Positions 62,347-64,000 of a stretch of 64,000 bases of DNA are shown one piece after another. The DNA is taken from contig CABIZO010000001.1 in NCBI GenBank assembly GCA_902363255.1, positions 434,001 through 498,000 on the forward strand, read 5' to 3'. The notes under the pieces were generated by a model. It was not told the origin of the DNA. It ran no database searches and worked only from the letters and a program-made list of their open reading frames with translations. Positions within the stretch are counted from its first letter, which is position 1, and every line of letters begins with the position of its first letter. Made by a program: the position numbers and the translations under genes. Source of the DNA: Peptostreptococcaceae bacterium (GTDB lineage: Bacteria; Bacillota; Clostridia; Peptostreptococcales; Peptostreptococcaceae).

Positions 62347-62531
62347 TTTTATTCCTCCGAGTTTAATAAAAATAATTTTACCGATATTATAGCATACCAC
62401 AAAAGCCATATATTTACAAAGTATTTCGAAATAATTATTATAATGGTAATATATTTATACATTGCATAAATACAATGAAGTTTAGAAACTAGGATAAATA
62501 AGTATAAAGTTTTGTAATACATGAGAAGATA

Positions 62532-62555
62532 AGCTGTCTATGAAAGTAGACAGCT
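62532..62555. other. Isolated hairpin in the 62347-62774 gap
   Basis: AGCTGTCTA (62532-62540) pairs perfectly with TAGACAGCT (62547-62555), 6-base loop, then CACTTTATGCTGCTTTTTACTTTTA. No gene precedes it on the plus strand, so it may end a small RNA starting near a TATAAT-like box at about 62433, or be a relic. The rest of the gap should carry promoters for the exchanger and response regulator; nothing else is clear. Confidence 0.35.
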
Positions 62556-62774
62556 CACTTTATGCTGCTTTTTACTTTTAGGATTCTTAAATATTTAATC
62601 ACTAGAACTAATTTTTTGAACTTTATTTTACCCTGTAGGATTAAAAATATGTTATACATTTTTAATTAAAATTATTCCTAATGATTTTAATTAGTTGAAT
62701 TATTTGTGTATTTAGAAAAAATTTACTAATATAATAATATATTGAAAAAAATAAGATTTTTTAGGAGAAGAATT

Positions 62775-63482
62775 ATGGATAGAGAACATATTTTAGTAGT
62801 TGAAGATGATGTTGATATAAATAACCTTATTGCAAAGAAATTACAAAAACATAATTATAAAGTTATACAAGCTTTTTCTGGAAGTGAAGCTAATCTTCGT
62901 TTGTCTAGGGATAAATTTCATTTAGTAATGTTAGATTTAATGTTACCAGGAATTACAGGAGAGGAATTAATTAAAGAAATTAGACAAAAGCAAGACATAC
63001 CAATTATGGTTATTTCAGCGAAAACTTCTTTGGAAGACAAGGTGAATGTATTGGATTTAGGAGCAGATGATTATATTACAAAACCATTTGAATTAGAGGA
63101 AATTATAGCTAGAGTAAATTCTCAACTACGAAGATATAGAAAATTTGGAAGTATGGTGAATGATAGTTTAGAAAAGCAAAATGAATATAAATTTAAAGAA
63201 TTAGTATTGAACGAACAATCGAGAACCGTTAAAGTTGGAGATAAAAATATATCTTTGACAAATCATGAGTTTGATATTTTATGTATTTTAATAAAAAATC
63301 CAGACAAAGTTTATTCTAGAGAAGCGTTATATGAGCAAGTATGGAAGAGTGGTTATTATGGAGAAGATAACTCTGTAAATGTCCATGTGAGCAATATAAG
63401 AAAGAAAATAAAAGAAGTAGAAAAAGAAGAGGAATACATAAAAACAGTTTGGGGAATAGGTTTTAAATTAAATAATAATTAG
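62775..63482 (+). CDS. Response regulator, OmpR family (lantibiotic-response type)
   Basis: A 235-residue response regulator. Receiver: VVEDD (8-12), phospho-acceptor Asp54 in VMLDLMLPG, and K in ITKPFELEE (about 103); C-terminal winged helix (about 140-233: LTNHEFDILCILIKNPDKVYSREALYEQVWKSGYYGEDNSVNVHVSNIRKKI). Start ATG 62775 follows TAGGAGAAG; a longer frame begins at 62742 without a ribosome binding site. It is followed by an 11-bp direct repeat and an ABC ATPase gene, the layout of lantibiotic-resistance loci such as cprRK-cprABC. No kinase gene is adjacent within the window. Confidence 0.9.
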   Translation: MDREHILVVEDDVDINNLIAKKLQKHNYKVIQAFSGSEANLRLSRDKFHLVMLDLMLPGITGEELIKEIRQKQDIPIMVISAKTSLEDKVNVLDLGADDYITKPFELEEIIARVNSQLRRYRKFGSMVNDSLEKQNEYKFKELVLNEQSRTVKVGDKNISLTNHEFDILCILIKNPDKVYSREALYEQVWKSGYYGEDNSVNVHVSNIRKKIKEVEKEEEYIKTVWGIGFKLNNN

Positions 63483-63485
63483 CAA

Positions 63486-63514
63486 TCTTTAAACTTTCTT
63501 TAAACTTTCTTGAA
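63486..63514 (+). promoter_or_regulatory. 11-bp direct repeats: response regulator binding site candidate
   Basis: TCTTTAAACTT occurs twice head to tail (63486-63496 and 63497-63507) and a third partial copy TCTTGAA follows. An 11-bp period puts half-sites on one face of the helix, as OmpR-type regulators need. TTGAAT (63510-63515) is a -35 candidate just behind, with a weak TATTCT -10 at 63536-63541, leading to the ABC gene. Confidence 0.6.
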
Positions 63515-63600
63515 TATTTATTAAAAGTATTTTTGTATTCTTATAAATGTAAAGTTAATTAAAGCTTAAAAGAGTTAAAAAGTTGAAGGGAGATTAAGGA

Positions 63601-64000
63601 TGAAATCAGTTATAAGAACACATAAGTTGTGTAAGAAATATAGAGAAGATTTCGCATTATCAAATATAGATATTACTGTAAATCAAGGTGATATATATGG
63701 TCTGGTAGGAAATAATGGAGCAGGAAAAACCACATTGCTTAGAATTTTAACAGGTCAATGTGGAGCTAGTAGTGGTGAATTTGAACTATTTGAAAAGTCC
63801 TCAAAGGAAGAATTGAGTAAAGCTAGAAGACGAACTGGAGCAATAATAGAATCACCAAGTTTTTATGAAGAATTAACAGTAGATCAAAATATGGAGTATT
63901 ATCGAATTCAAAGGGGAATACCAGGCAAAGACAAAATAGACAAAGTTTTAGAAGAAGTTAATTTATTAGATGCAAAGAAAAAGAAATTCAAGGATTTATC
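63601..64000 (+). CDS. ABC transporter ATP-binding protein, lantibiotic-resistance type (partial)
   Basis: The first 133 codons of an ABC ATPase; the frame is open to the window end. ATG 63601 follows GAAGGGAG. Walker A is LVGNNGAGKTTLLRIL (about 37-52), then ILTGQCGASSGEFELFEKSSKEE and the Q-loop region GAIIESPSFYEELTVDQNMEYY typical of the BcrA/CprA/NisF group that expels cationic peptides. The signature and Walker B lie beyond the window. It is probably driven by the response regulator just upstream through the direct repeats. Confidence 0.88.

Overview
The window reads as chromosomal DNA of a strict anaerobe in the Firmicutes, most likely the Peptostreptococcaceae (the Clostridioides difficile neighbourhood). 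The evidence is the very low GC, strong AGGAGG-type ribosome binding sites, TTG/GTG starts, a reverse rubrerythrin, a glycyl radical enzyme with its activase, and above all a fused GcvT-GcvPA glycine cleavage protein, an arrangement known from C. difficile. Species assignment is inference. No tRNA, rRNA, CRISPR array, transposase or prophage gene was seen. Nearly every transcription unit ends in a strong stem-loop terminator.

Region 1-9.5 kb: start of an Rrf2 regulator (minus), ribosomal protein bL25/Ctc, a YjbQ-family protein, reverse rubrerythrin, a LytTR regulator with a LiaF-like membrane protein, a MATE exporter, a haemolysin III-type protein whose promoter carries an 18-bp palindrome, a coiled-coil protein, an OFA-type MFS transporter and a LysR regulator. 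Region 9.5-20 kb: a PLP aminotransferase, a solitary NuoE-like subunit, PgsA, a two-gene half-permease pair, a membrane-anchored MutS-like ATPase, a cobalamin adenosyltransferase, Mrp/ApbC, an unlisted 54-residue gene, a rhodanese lipoprotein and Bcp peroxiredoxin. At 19.7-20.0 kb lies an unusual cluster of 8-9 bp repeats.

Region 20-33 kb: a FUSC-family membrane protein, a LOR/SDH-family enzyme, a very large sensor kinase with 14 propeller repeats, two tandem copies of a two-gene ThrE-type exporter, a metallophosphoesterase, a second FUSC protein divergent from a Crp/Fnr regulator, then the YjjI/YjjW glycyl radical pair. Region 33-44.7 kb: a YkvI transporter, a LysR regulator divergent from a CoA-disulfide reductase-rhodanese plus siroheme reductase operon, an ABC exporter, a DUF3810 protein, a lipoprotein, a LysR regulator, a wrecked AraC gene and a small zinc-ribbon protein.

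Region 44.8-64 kb: a complete Bce-type peptide-sensing module (response regulator, kinase, ATPase, permease), a 2093-residue secreted protein joining a phosphodiester glycosidase-like domain to a metallophosphatase, a zinc-ribbon membrane protein, a tandem glycine riboswitch with terminator controlling gcvTPA-gcvPB, a Na+/Ca2+ exchanger, and an OmpR-type regulator with an 11-bp direct repeat ahead of an ABC ATPase that runs off the window end.

Many start codons were moved downstream of the longest open frame because a clear Shine-Dalgarno sequence sits in front of an internal start; each entry says so. All family assignments are from reading the translated sequence by eye, without database search.
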